Source: Atkinsonella hypoxylon
Taxonomy: Eukaryota > Ascomycota > Sordariomycetes > Hypocreales > Clavicipitaceae
Length of the DNA stretch: 64,000 nt
NCBI GenBank assembly: GCA_000729835.1
Contig: JFHB01000105.1
Coordinates: 1 to 64,000, forward strand
Direction: 5' to 3'
The notes beneath the pieces are model-generated. The model made no database searches. It saw only the letters and a list, made by a program, of their open reading frames with translations, and was not told where the DNA came from. A program made the translations under genes and the position numbers. This document shows positions 55,791 through 64,000 of the stretch, piece after piece. Position 1 is the first letter of the stretch; each line of letters starts with the position of its first letter.

Positions 55791-58456
55791 ATGTCGCCCC
55801 GGCCATCGTCGGCAGCTACGTCAGCTTCGACACCTGCACAAGGCCATGACGACAGGACTCGGCGCAATGTAGCGTGCGTCAATTGTCGCAATTCAAAAGT
55901 GAGATAATCTTGTTGGCTGTTTTCCCAGGCTGGGTGTCTGCGAATGAGTTTTTCTTTTCTTTTTCTTTTTCCTTTTCTGATGGCACTTAGCCCCCCCCCC
56001 CCTTCTTTCGTCTCTCTGTCTCTTTTTTTGCCGATTCTCGTTCCTATTATCCACACTCGTATATTCCATCTGTCTCTCCATCACCGTATAAAGAAACGAA
56101 GGACGATGGCGATGACAATGACGACGACGACGACGACGATGATGCTAACAATTGCCCCATTATTGGCGCGCAGGTCCGATGCAGAACCAGTCCAGTGCCT
56201 GGCGAGCCGTGCCAGCGATGCGCCAAATTGCAGCTGTCATGCGTCGTTGATAAGTCTCATAAGAGAGTGACTAGAAGAAGGTGCGTCGTGTGATCCCTCG
56301 AGGGCCTCAAAAGTAGGAATTATACTTGCCTGAGCGCTCTGCAGCTCCAGTGCTGCACATCTCGCTGTGCAAGCGCGCAGCCTCTTACAACAGCAGATCC
56401 AGCAACCGCATGCACGCTTTTGAGCCACGACTAACCCTTGATCACTGTACAGTAAGCTGGAACAACTTGAACAAGAGCTGGAAAGCATCAAGCAAGTCGT
56501 ACAGCCGGTGCCCAACGGGGCTACATCCGCGTGGACGCCACCGAGCCCCCGCGCCGCCATTCCATCTCTTCCAGATCACCGGCCCGCATCAGTCACTACG
56601 AGCTCGACTACGCCGACAATTCCTCCTCCTCAGCCTGATGCATCCATTGGCCATGCCTCTGCCTCTGTGCAGAGCTTGGAGCACCGTCTCAAGGATCGGC
56701 CAACAGAGGCCCGGATTCTTGAAAACCACGTTGTCTCGGGGCAAGACATTGACTGGTACTTTGCAAAGTGAGATTCGCTAGCATCCCTATCTCTATCCCT
56801 ATCCCTCTTCCTCGCGCCTTGGGTCAAGTCATGGACTCCCTTGATTGACGCTGCCTAGATATCTGCAACACTTCCATCGTTTCTTGCCCGTGTTGCGAAA
56901 AAAGGACCCAGATGAGTGCTATGGATCCAATCAGACACTTTTCTGGCTCGTCATATATGTAGCCTGTCGACGATACTCCAGGGATCCGTCCTTGTTTCCT
57001 CTTCTGGCAGAATACCTGGAAACGAACATATGGACAATGGCAGCTGTCCCGGCGGCAAATCTTGATGCCGTTCATGCTCTACTGATCATCTGCGCTTGGC
57101 CAATGCCAACTGTACGATTCGTCACTGATCCTTCGCCCACTTTCACGGCAATGGCCATGACAGCTGCCATGAGTCTCGGCTGTCACACAGGACAAGGCAA
57201 GAACCCACAATTCATGGTTGGCCTACGACAGCATTTGCAAGCTACTGATGCAGAAGCATCTTCGACCTGGCTAGCATGTTGTGCACTCGCTCAGAGGTAT
57301 GAATCCGCTTCGGCGCCTGCCTGTACCTCATCCTTTATCCTTGACCAGGAAGCCTGCTGAGTCTTAGAAATGACCATGCACAACAGAACCACCACGGCAG
57401 TTGGTCTTTTACCACCCTTCACACAACACAGTGATGCCAAGGCTAAAGCAGCGCTCGACTCTCCCGTTTGGACTGATCTCGTCGTCATACATGACGTGCA
57501 GAGGTTCCTCAATCGCTTCGCTATAGCCTTGAGCACGCAAGTTACAGCACATGGCGGCATACATGAATCCGAGATCGCTGTATGGGAAACGGAATTTGAA
57601 TCTCTCAAGCCTCTTCTGGGCAAGTACGATTCCGGTATGGCCTTTGCTCGTTGTCTCCCGTGTGAACAAGTGGCTGACTTGTAATCATCAAAAGACATTT
57701 GTCGGCTCTGTTTTCTAGCTGCCCAATTGGAAATTCAACTCTGCTATTTCTCATCTCCGCCAGGTACTCCTGTGCCGGCTATCAAAGCCCATGCCGTTCG
57801 TGTTTTTAGCACAGCTCGCTCGATAATCACCCACTCCGTTGATTTCGAATCTCACACCCAGTTCCTCGCCCATGCGCCACAATGGGTAATGCGAACCAAC
57901 GTCGATGCCTCGTGCGCCATCCTCAGCATCCTCCACTCTGATTGCTCACCTAACATGAGCGAGCCAGATGCTCATCTGCTTGTCCAACAAGCGTGCAACT
58001 GCGTCCTTCGCGGGTCTGTTCGGGATGCCGACCTGGCACATAGGGCAAGCATCATCATGGACACCTTCTGGTCTATCCGGTATCTTGTGCCCAGTTTCGG
58101 CCCAAGTCCATCCTCGCGAACAGACAGGCTAGCAGCTGGCGTGACATTCTGGTGCATGGGCATACTGCGAACGTCACTGTTCAACGCCCAGGACAAAACA
58201 GACAAAGTCAACAAAGCTCTCGAAGTACTGCGTATGTCTTTTCTCCGTCATCTCCCATCAGTTCCATGGGTGGCTCTGATGCGCTAACACTCGTCGCCAA
58301 GAAGGGCAAACCTGTCCCACTACTCAGACAATACCATCCGCAAAGCCCCAGCCGGGCACGCTCAATTCCGACCCCATCCAGGATGTAGACTGGACCATGT
58401 TCATGGACGACTTTGGCCTAGTTAGCGATGACACGATCCTGTTGGGCTTGCTGTGA
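55791..58456 (+). CDS. Zn2Cys6 fungal-type transcription factor
   Basis: Seven exons, 55791-55898, 56174-56280, 56453-56767, 56859-57296, 57387-57634, 57719-58231 and 58302-58456, encode 627 residues in phase. It is a Gal4-type binuclear zinc cluster regulator: Cys29, 32, 39, 49, 52 and 59. The cluster is split by a 275-bp first intron between RNSK and VRC, so single-exon reading misses it. A basic linker (KSHKRVTRR) and a short coiled coil (SKLEQLEQELESIKQVV) follow, as needed for dimeric DNA binding. A Pro/Ser linker leads to the helical middle region (IDWYFAKYLQHFHRFLPVLR, then WLACCALAQR), with a C-terminal acidic motif WTMFMDDFGLVSDD that may be an activation segment. The exon 5 and exon 7 acceptors are chosen by frame; the last is a tandem CAAGAAG. 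Target genes unknown; no biosynthetic cluster is adjacent. Confidence 0.88.
55991..56002. repeat. C12 homopolymer in intron 1 of the Zn2Cys6 gene
   Basis: A run of about 12 C residues inside the 275-bp first intron, embedded in a long pyrimidine-rich tract. Non-coding. Confidence 0.85.
56117..56141. repeat. GAC trinucleotide repeat in intron 1 of the Zn2Cys6 gene
   Basis: About seven GAC/GAT units lie just before the first intron's acceptor at 56172-56173. Non-coding in the model given. Confidence 0.8.
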
Positions 58457-59087
58457 CATGTACAGCGGATGCACCATCGGGCACCATCCTGGCGAGCTTA
58501 CAAAGATGTGATCTTTTCATTCCTATTGCCATGGACCTAGTAATATCAATAATTTAGGCGATAAAAGTCGGTGTAACAGGCGCACTCGATGACGATTGCA
58601 CCATGTCATGTAGCAATTTCAGTTACGACTATGTTTACAGTTGTCTCGCAGAGCGCGAATGCTATGACTCACCATAAGATGAATTCTGTCCAGATTCTAA
58701 AGTGCTGTCCGTGACATTATGCCATCTCAAAATCTAGACCAAACCTGTGTTAGAAGAACGGTCATGCTGGATTCAAAGTGCTGCCAATAGTACATGACAA
58801 AAAGTAGTATGAAATTGTCCATTTTGCTATCCAGGAAATCTAGACCAACCTTGGTGAGAAGGGCTAGTATGCTGCACTCTAGAGTACTGTCAATAGTACA
58901 TGGCAACCAATCGAGCAAGTGGTAGGAAATTGTTCCATTATGCTACCTAGGAGACCTACCATTCAAGAGCAATGCCATCGTAATGCAAAATGTATGCCCC
59001 AAACGCCTTTGATCATGATTCTCCATCCATCAACTCTGCGACTTTTTTGATTTTGATTTTTTTTTTTAGTGTCTCGCCATTTATGCC
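58457..59087. other. Convergent intergenic region with a tandem duplication
   Basis: 631 bp between the stop codons of the convergent Zn2Cys6 and Hsp104 genes. It is AT-rich and holds an imperfect tandem repeat of about 106 bp. A T-run near 59059-59068 lies just past the Hsp104 stop. No gene is seen. Confidence 0.6.
58731..58942. repeat. Imperfect tandem repeat, about 106-bp unit
   Basis: Two diverged copies start with AATCTAGACC at 58731 and 58837. Shared blocks in the same order are AATAGTACATG, GAAATTGT and a CATT(T/A)TGCTA(T/C)C block before the next unit. A partial third copy lies upstream from about 58691 (GATTCTAAAGTGCTGTCC). The divergence suggests an old duplication. Confidence 0.8.
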
Positions 59088-61868
59088 TTAATCGTAAATA
59101 TCCTGATCCATATCATCACCAACCAACTCTTCAACAGCGTCCTCAGAGTCATCCATCATGTCGCTGTCTTCGCTCATCACACTGTCCGGATGATTCGATA
59201 TAACAGTGATCTTATCATTGATCAGTTCCACCCTGGCGGTCTCGCCGTCCCGCACATTGCCTCGGAGGATGAGGATCGCAAGCCTGTTCAGGACCTCTTT
59301 CTCGATCAGGCGGGAGAGAGGACGGGCACCATAGGCAGGGGAGTAGCCGGCGTTGCCGAGGTAGTCCTTGGCCTCGTCTGATACATCAATCTTGACCTTG
59401 CGTCCGTTGTCCTCGAGGCGCTTCTGTATTTCACCGATGCGGATATCGACAATCTTGCGGATTTCTTTGCGGGTCAGTCTGTTGAAGATGACGACTGAGT
59501 TAATTCGGTTGAGGAACTCGGGAAGGAAATAGTTGCGGAGCGCGCTCATGACGAGTTCACGAGTTGGTGCGTCGACCTTGCCTTCCCGAGCGCCGGGACG
59601 CGTGAGGAACTCTGCGCCAAGGTTGGACGTCATAACTACAATGCAGTTCTTGGCGTCGACAACTCTGCCTTGGCCATCAGTGATTCGGCCGTCGTCCATA
59701 AGCTGCAGGAGCACGGTCAAGATCTCCTTGGCAGCCTTCTCGACCTCATCGAACAGCAGGATGGAAAACGGCTTGCGGCGAAGAGCCTCAGTGAGCTGAC
59801 CGCCAGCGTCATGCCCAACGTAGCCTGGAGGTGCACCAATCATTCTGCTGAGCGCATGGCGCTCCTGGTATTCTGACATGTCGAATCGAATCATGGCTTT
59901 CGGATCGTCGAAAAGGAACTCGGCGAGCGCCTTCGTGAGCAACGTCTTACCGGTACCAGATGGACCACAGAAAAGGAAGCTGGGTGGCTGGTTGGGGTTG
60001 CTCAGTCCGGATCGTTGCAGACGGATAGCATGGGCCACAGAGGTGACGGCCTCTTTCTGCCCGACGACGACCTTTCCCAATACCTTCTCCATGTTGACAA
60101 GCTTCTCCTTCTCTGAAGTGCGGAGACGAGTCACGGGAATCCCGGTCCAGCGGGCCACAATCTCATTGATGTGATCAGCCGTGACAATGTCTGTCACCAT
60201 TGCAGTTCCGTGGTCGCCGCCGGCGGCATTCAGTGCTGCATCGGCGGCAACCTTTCGCGCTTCCAGTTCCTTGATAACAGCCTTTTGTTCGGGAATGGCG
60301 CCATATTGAAGATCGGCTGCCTTGACGGTATTGTTCATGTTAATCGCATCCTCCAGGCGCTTCTCTAATTCATCAAGCTTAACCTTGGCAAGATGAATCT
60401 CTTCGCTCCGCTTGATTTCGTTGTTGTACTTTTCTCGCAAAGGCGCCAGCTCTTCTTCGACGTTTGAGGCATCTTTCTTGGCCTGAAGAAGACGAGCTTG
60501 CGAAGCTTCATCTTTCTCCCTCTCTAAAGCCGCAATCTCGATCTGTAATTGTCTGAGTTTGCGCTCCAGAGAGTCAATGACTTCAGGTTGAGATTCGCGT
60601 GCTACGCGAACGGCGGCGGCAGCTTCATCAACCAAATCAATGGCAGAATCGGGCATTCTGCGACTGGTGAGGTATCGAGCCGCGAGGTTGGCGGCTGCCA
60701 CGAGAGCGCTGTCAAGGATCGTCACTCGGTGGTGTCTGTCGTATCGTTCTTTCAGCCCTCGTAGAATGGAAATCGTCTCAGGAATGCTAGGCTCCTTTAC
60801 GATAACCTGCTGGAAACGTCGCTCGAAAGCCGCGTCCTTCTCGACGTACTTTCGATACTCCGCTAGGGTTGTAGCACCAATACAATGCAATTGACCCCTG
60901 GCAAGCATCGGCTTCAGCAGATTGGCTGCGTCCATACCACCTTCGCCTGATGAGCCAGCACCCATGAGAAGATGAATTTCATCAACGAAAAGTACAATCA
61001 TCTCCTTTGATTCTTCAATCTCCTTCAGGACACCCTTCATGCGTTCCTCAAATTCGCCACGGAATTTGCTTCCTGCAACGAGGGCCCCTACGTCCAGAGA
61101 TAAGAGTTTGCAATGCTTCAAGTTGTCAGGCACATCGCGGTTCACGATGCGCTGAGCCAGGCCCTCCACCACCGTCGTCTTACCAACACCAGGTTCTCCG
61201 ATGAGAACGGGGTTGTTCTTGGTTCGACGAGACAGAATCCGAATGACTCGCCTAATTTCCTCTTCTCGGCCAATGACAGGATCAATCTTCTTGTCTTTAG
61301 CCATGGCGGTCATGTCGATGGTGAATTTTGCCAAGTTTTCGTATTCTTGATCTGTGTCAGCCGTTTTGCTGTCCACTCGTTTCGTGCCTCGAATAGCTTG
61401 GACGGCATCTTGAACCAGTTTGGGTTTGGGAATGTTGGCGTCCCGCAGAGCAGTCTGCATGCTGTGGTCCTCGGCGAGTGCAATGATGAGGTGATCGACA
61501 CCGATATAAGAGTCCTTCTGCACCTTTTGCAATTCCACAGCCTTTCTCAAGACAGCATTGAACGACGGTGCCAAGGCAACTTGCTCTGGTGGAGGGTCTT
61601 GGGTAGGTAATCGCACGAGTGTCCTCTTCAAGGTACTTGCAAAGAGTTGAGGGTCGCCATGCGCCCTCTCGACGACTTGTCGGAATAATGTGGCTGACGC
61701 ATTTTGGGGACCATTTTGTTGATCCTTGGATTGGTCAATAGGGGGTTCTAGTAATGAAATAGCCAGATGTACTGGAAGAAGCTGTGAGTGACCGTATTGT
61801 TCGGCCAGGGCCATGGCGTCTCCAACCGCCTTCTGCGCCCTGTCTGTAAAATCCATTCGGGACGTCAT
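59088..61868 (-). CDS. hsp104: Heat shock protein Hsp104 (ClpB-type disaggregase)
   Basis: One exon of 926 residues. Hsp104 is a hexameric AAA+ ATPase in the cytosol and nucleus that extracts proteins from aggregates together with Hsp70/Hsp40 and is needed for thermotolerance. The Clp N-terminal domain covers about residues 1-150. AAA module 1 has Walker A GEPGVGKT (224-231) and Walker B VLFVDEIH. A coiled-coil middle domain lies at about 420-545. Module 2 has Walker A GPSGTGKT (635-642), Walker B ILLFDEVEK and the pore loop GYVGHD. The tail is acidic and ends DMDQDIYD, close to the DDLD-type end that binds TPR cochaperones. Start MTSRMDFTDRAQKA; the ATG at 61868 and a second at 61856 are both possible. 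Heat-shock-element-like GAA units lie upstream at 62180-62262. Divergent from mL67. Confidence 0.96.
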   Translation of the reverse strand: MTSRMDFTDRAQKAVGDAMALAEQYGHSQLLPVHLAISLLEPPIDQSKDQQNGPQNASATLFRQVVERAHGDPQLFASTLKRTLVRLPTQDPPPEQVALAPSFNAVLRKAVELQKVQKDSYIGVDHLIIALAEDHSMQTALRDANIPKPKLVQDAVQAIRGTKRVDSKTADTDQEYENLAKFTIDMTAMAKDKKIDPVIGREEEIRRVIRILSRRTKNNPVLIGEPGVGKTTVVEGLAQRIVNRDVPDNLKHCKLLSLDVGALVAGSKFRGEFEERMKGVLKEIEESKEMIVLFVDEIHLLMGAGSSGEGGMDAANLLKPMLARGQLHCIGATTLAEYRKYVEKDAAFERRFQQVIVKEPSIPETISILRGLKERYDRHHRVTILDSALVAAANLAARYLTSRRMPDSAIDLVDEAAAAVRVARESQPEVIDSLERKLRQLQIEIAALEREKDEASQARLLQAKKDASNVEEELAPLREKYNNEIKRSEEIHLAKVKLDELEKRLEDAINMNNTVKAADLQYGAIPEQKAVIKELEARKVAADAALNAAGGDHGTAMVTDIVTADHINEIVARWTGIPVTRLRTSEKEKLVNMEKVLGKVVVGQKEAVTSVAHAIRLQRSGLSNPNQPPSFLFCGPSGTGKTLLTKALAEFLFDDPKAMIRFDMSEYQERHALSRMIGAPPGYVGHDAGGQLTEALRRKPFSILLFDEVEKAAKEILTVLLQLMDDGRITDGQGRVVDAKNCIVVMTSNLGAEFLTRPGAREGKVDAPTRELVMSALRNYFLPEFLNRINSVVIFNRLTRKEIRKIVDIRIGEIQKRLEDNGRKVKIDVSDEAKDYLGNAGYSPAYGARPLSRLIEKEVLNRLAILILRGNVRDGETARVELINDKITVISNHPDSVMSEDSDMMDDSEDAVEELVGDDMDQDIYD

Positions 61869-62495
61869 TATGTTGGTGTTGTGTATGCAAGAGTAGAAGT
61901 GATAAGCCGAATGGTCGAAAAAGAGTTGATGTGCGGTTCAATGTTGTTTGAAGTTCAGTCAAGTATGATAGGTCTGTGAATCTCCGCGTCAGGTATGAAA
62001 TTGGGCACAAATGATGGGCCAAAGTTTTTCGTTATGCGTATAGCTCAGAAGTGTTTTGATTGAGTATATAGAAAAAGTAAAAGTGAAAAGCAGAGTTGAC
62101 GTAGCGGCATGGAACGCGGGAATATATCTCAAAGCTGGGTGGAGTCAGGTTTGAAGCAAGACGATTTCTATAGGTGTTGGGAAGCTGCTGGTGAAACCTC
62201 GAAGCTAGGCGTATCGCCTGGAAAGCTGCACAGAACCCACCAGAAGCTTCGAGACGTCGAATGACGTCGCTCAGCCGGCAGGTGGGGAGCGGCTACGCTG
62301 AATGGATGGCACCCTTCTCAATCACCTGATAGTGGAGAAGGCGTTTTTTTTTGGGGGGGGAGTTAGCTAAGCACTGAAGATCACATGACCACGGCAGTCA
62401 GGAGCTTCGGCAGCTGGTTTTCCCACGTCACGAAACTTCAAGGCCAGCTTGGACAACCATCACGGTCAACCCGATCCGAGCAACGAACGGCCGCA
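61869..62495. promoter_or_regulatory. Shared Hsp104/mL67 promoter region with heat-shock-element-like sites
   Basis: 627 bp between two divergent start codons. At 62242-62251 it has AGAAGCTTCG, an exact nGAAnnTTCn heat shock element core, followed by another GAA (62259-62261). Further GAA units lie at about 62180-62235. A T/G-rich run (T9 then G8) is at 62344-62361. The factor is presumably Hsf1; direction and use cannot be told from sequence. Confidence 0.6.
62242..62262. promoter_or_regulatory. Candidate heat shock element
   Basis: AGAAGCTTCG fits nGAAnnTTCn exactly, with a third GAA unit eight bases further. It lies about 375 bp upstream of the Hsp104 ATG, a normal distance. Hsp104 is a classical Hsf1 target in fungi, which supports the reading. 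Confidence 0.55.
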
Positions 62496-63272
62496 ATGAA
62501 CACAGCGTCAAGGCCGCAAATATGCCAATGGTCAAGGATGCTGCGCACATGCGTGCGTCAGGTCCACACGACCGGCCATCAAGAACCTCCAGGCCATGGC
62601 GAGAAGATTTGGGTCTTCAGTCACAGGAGATCAAACCAAATAGTCTACTCGTTTTACGACAAACTGGATGTATGTATATTGCGGATGGAGTGAGGCTCTC
62701 ATATCGGTTACTAAGTCCTGCAACAGGGATTTCACGCGTTAAAGCAACTCCCATTCAATGGCAAGAAGACGAAACCCGCCAAGCTTCGAAAAGACTATTG
62801 GTCACCAATGGCCATGATTCGATTCCCCGAAGGACAAGGCGAGGTCGGTCGATCCGTTTATCAAAAGTTGCGCGAATTGAAGCACCTTCACGAGGTGGCT
62901 TGGACGGATGAGTTCCGCTATAAGCGCCCCGAAGAATTCACAGCTGCGGACAAGAAGATGATTGCGGAAAAAAAAGCCAAGGGCGACGAGTACAGACCCG
63001 TTCGGAGTAAGAAGGAAAGGGGTATTGCCTTGAACGCGCAAAAGACAAACTCAATTGCAGACATGGCAGTCGTTCTCGGCGGACAGGGAAACGGCAACAA
63101 AATTAATATTTCTGCAGAGAATAAGAAGAGGGAGCTGGTCCCAGTATGTATCAATTGGGCCAATGATCAGGACAGGAACTACGCGGAGGCTTGGTCGAGT
63201 AATGTTACGCATGAGCTGTTTGAGCAACCGGCTTACGAGTCTGGCAGGGAGGCTGAGACCGCAGCTGAATAA
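62496..63272 (+). CDS. mhr1: Mitochondrial ribosomal protein mL67 / Mhr1-like
   Basis: Two exons, 62496-62669 and 62727-63272, encode 239 residues. The family is fungal mL67 (Mhr1), a large-subunit mitoribosomal protein that in yeast also promotes mitochondrial DNA recombination. Start MNTASRPQICQWSRMLRTCV reads as a basic, amphipathic mitochondrial presequence; an in-frame ATG at 62385 is less likely. Conserved parts are KIWVFSHRRSNQIVYSFYDK, GFHALKQLPFNGKKTKPAKL, RKDYWSPMAMIRFPEGQGEV and VYQKLRELKHLHEVAWTDEF. Then RSKKERGIALNAQKTNSIAD closes the conserved region. The 57-bp intron (62670-62726) is phase 0 with a GTATGT donor and CAACAG acceptor. It lies divergent from Hsp104, so the two could share control elements. 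Confidence 0.9.
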
Positions 63273-63735
63273 ACAGGACATATACGCCCCCATGTTCACA
63301 CGAATCAGTGGCGTTTTCGGCGCAGAATTCTAAGACGTTGAAAATCCCAAGGAGAGGAGTCATTTTCGACCCGACTCGATGGCTTGGAGAAAGAGGAGGA
63401 GGAAACCACGGTCGTCAAGCGACCTGAAAATGAACGGCGAGCCATAGAACTACTTAGCTCATGGCGGCCAGGTGCTAGCAGCAAGAGCTGCTGTATCTAT
63501 GTGTGAAAAGAGCAAAGGCCACTAGCCTAACTTGTACCATATTGTGAAAATAAACGAAGAATCAAGCCCCGTCTGCCAAGGGCACGCACCAAGAACCCGC
63601 AGGTCGGACATATATTCCAAGAGAAAAATTCCCGACCGTCATAATGTCCTCGCATGCATTTGTCCTCCTTGATATTGGCCAGTCACTTCTCTGACGCTCC
63701 TCTCCTGCTACTCGATGGTCGTGCCAAGACTGCGT
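63273..63735. other. Convergent intergenic region
   Basis: 463 bp between the mL67 stop and the stop of the right-edge gene. It should contain both 3' UTRs. No open frame or repeat of note is seen. Confidence 0.6.
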
Positions 63736-64000
63736 TTAGACCTTGAGACAGTACTGCTTCATGTGCTCGTAAAGGGGAATATTTTCATCGACGCATGCGC
63801 GGATCTTCTTCTGAGCATCGGCGCCGTATTTTTCTTCCCACTCTTTGTTCTCATCCTCCACAGTGGGCGTTTTCTATGTGAATCAATTAGTTATGTTTTT
63901 TATGCTATCAGTTTTTTTTTTTTTCTTTCTTGGTAACATACTTGAGCATGTGTTCGGCCTTGAAGCCCCGCCGTGCCTAATACATCGTTGTGGAAGCCGT
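63736..64000 (-). CDS. 3' end of an unidentified gene (partial)
   Basis: The last exon (63873-63736) and part of the preceding exon (63942-64000) are visible, separated by a 68-bp intron with a GTATGT donor and CACATAG acceptor. Spliced in phase 0 they give 65 residues beginning GFHNDVLGTAGLQGRTHAQ and ending LYEHMKQYCLKV. The 5' end lies outside the window. The C-terminal part (KEWEEKYGADAQKKIRACVD) is predicted to be helical and charged. I do not recognise the family. Coding status rests on the clean intron and the open frame. Confidence 0.6.

Noticed and set aside
56320..56452. Coding sequence across intron 2 of the Zn2Cys6 gene
   Set aside because: The frames here do not join the zinc cluster to the coiled coil; the spliced form gives RRSKLEQLEQEL in phase.
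62385..62495. Upstream ATG of mL67
   Set aside because: It would add 37 residues before a good mitochondrial presequence that starts at 62496; kept only as an alternative.

Overview
The window is nuclear DNA of a filamentous ascomycete. The evidence is short introns (about 50-100 bp) with GTAAGT/GTATGT donors and CTAAC/CTGAC branch sites, monocistronic genes on both strands, and fungus-specific families (Zn2Cys6 regulator, GPI-anchored aspartyl protease, Pbn1, mL67, Hsp104). Gene content and protein style suggest Sordariomycetes, probably Hypocreales; that placement is inference. I rebuilt 16 protein genes by joining exons whose splice phases agree, plus one partial gene at the right edge.

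Layout. 0.7-7 kb: TORC2 subunit Sin1 (-), divergent from a PRCC-domain protein (+), then a conserved fungal protein of unknown function (-). 8.8-17.4 kb: a 12-exon gene for a 2,634-residue USP-type deubiquitinase (-). 19-25.6 kb: an RNA and ribosome-biogenesis block with RNase P/MRP subunit Pop3 (+), an unrecognised 366-residue protein (+), Noc3 (-) and, divergent from it, the Brix protein Rpf1 (+). 26-31.7 kb: a nucleotide-sugar 4,6-dehydratase and the HOPS/CORVET subunit Vps18 (both +). 34.6-36.1 kb: a secreted, probably GPI-anchored aspartyl protease (+). 39.9-41.0 kb: a TALE homeodomain regulator (-). 41-49.5 kb: the largest gene-poor stretch, rich in short CGGAGTA/CGGAATA motifs. 49.5-52.6 kb: a caspase-like protein that also carries a homeodomain-like segment and a rhodanese domain (-). 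53.4-55.0 kb: the GPI-mannosyltransferase subunit Pbn1 (+). 55.8-58.5 kb: a seven-exon Zn2Cys6 transcription factor (+). 59-63.3 kb: Hsp104 (-), divergent from mitochondrial ribosomal protein mL67/Mhr1 (+). 63.7-64 kb: the 3' end of an unidentified gene (-).

Most genes are housekeeping and not arranged as a pathway cluster. Some neighbours are functionally related: Noc3 and Rpf1 both act in 60S assembly and share a 346-bp promoter region, and Pop3 (pre-rRNA/tRNA processing) lies nearby. Pbn1 supports GPI-anchor synthesis, and the aspartyl protease is a likely GPI client. I found no mobile element, CRISPR array, rRNA or convincing tRNA. The most unusual item is the caspase/homeodomain/rhodanese fusion at 49.5-52.6 kb.
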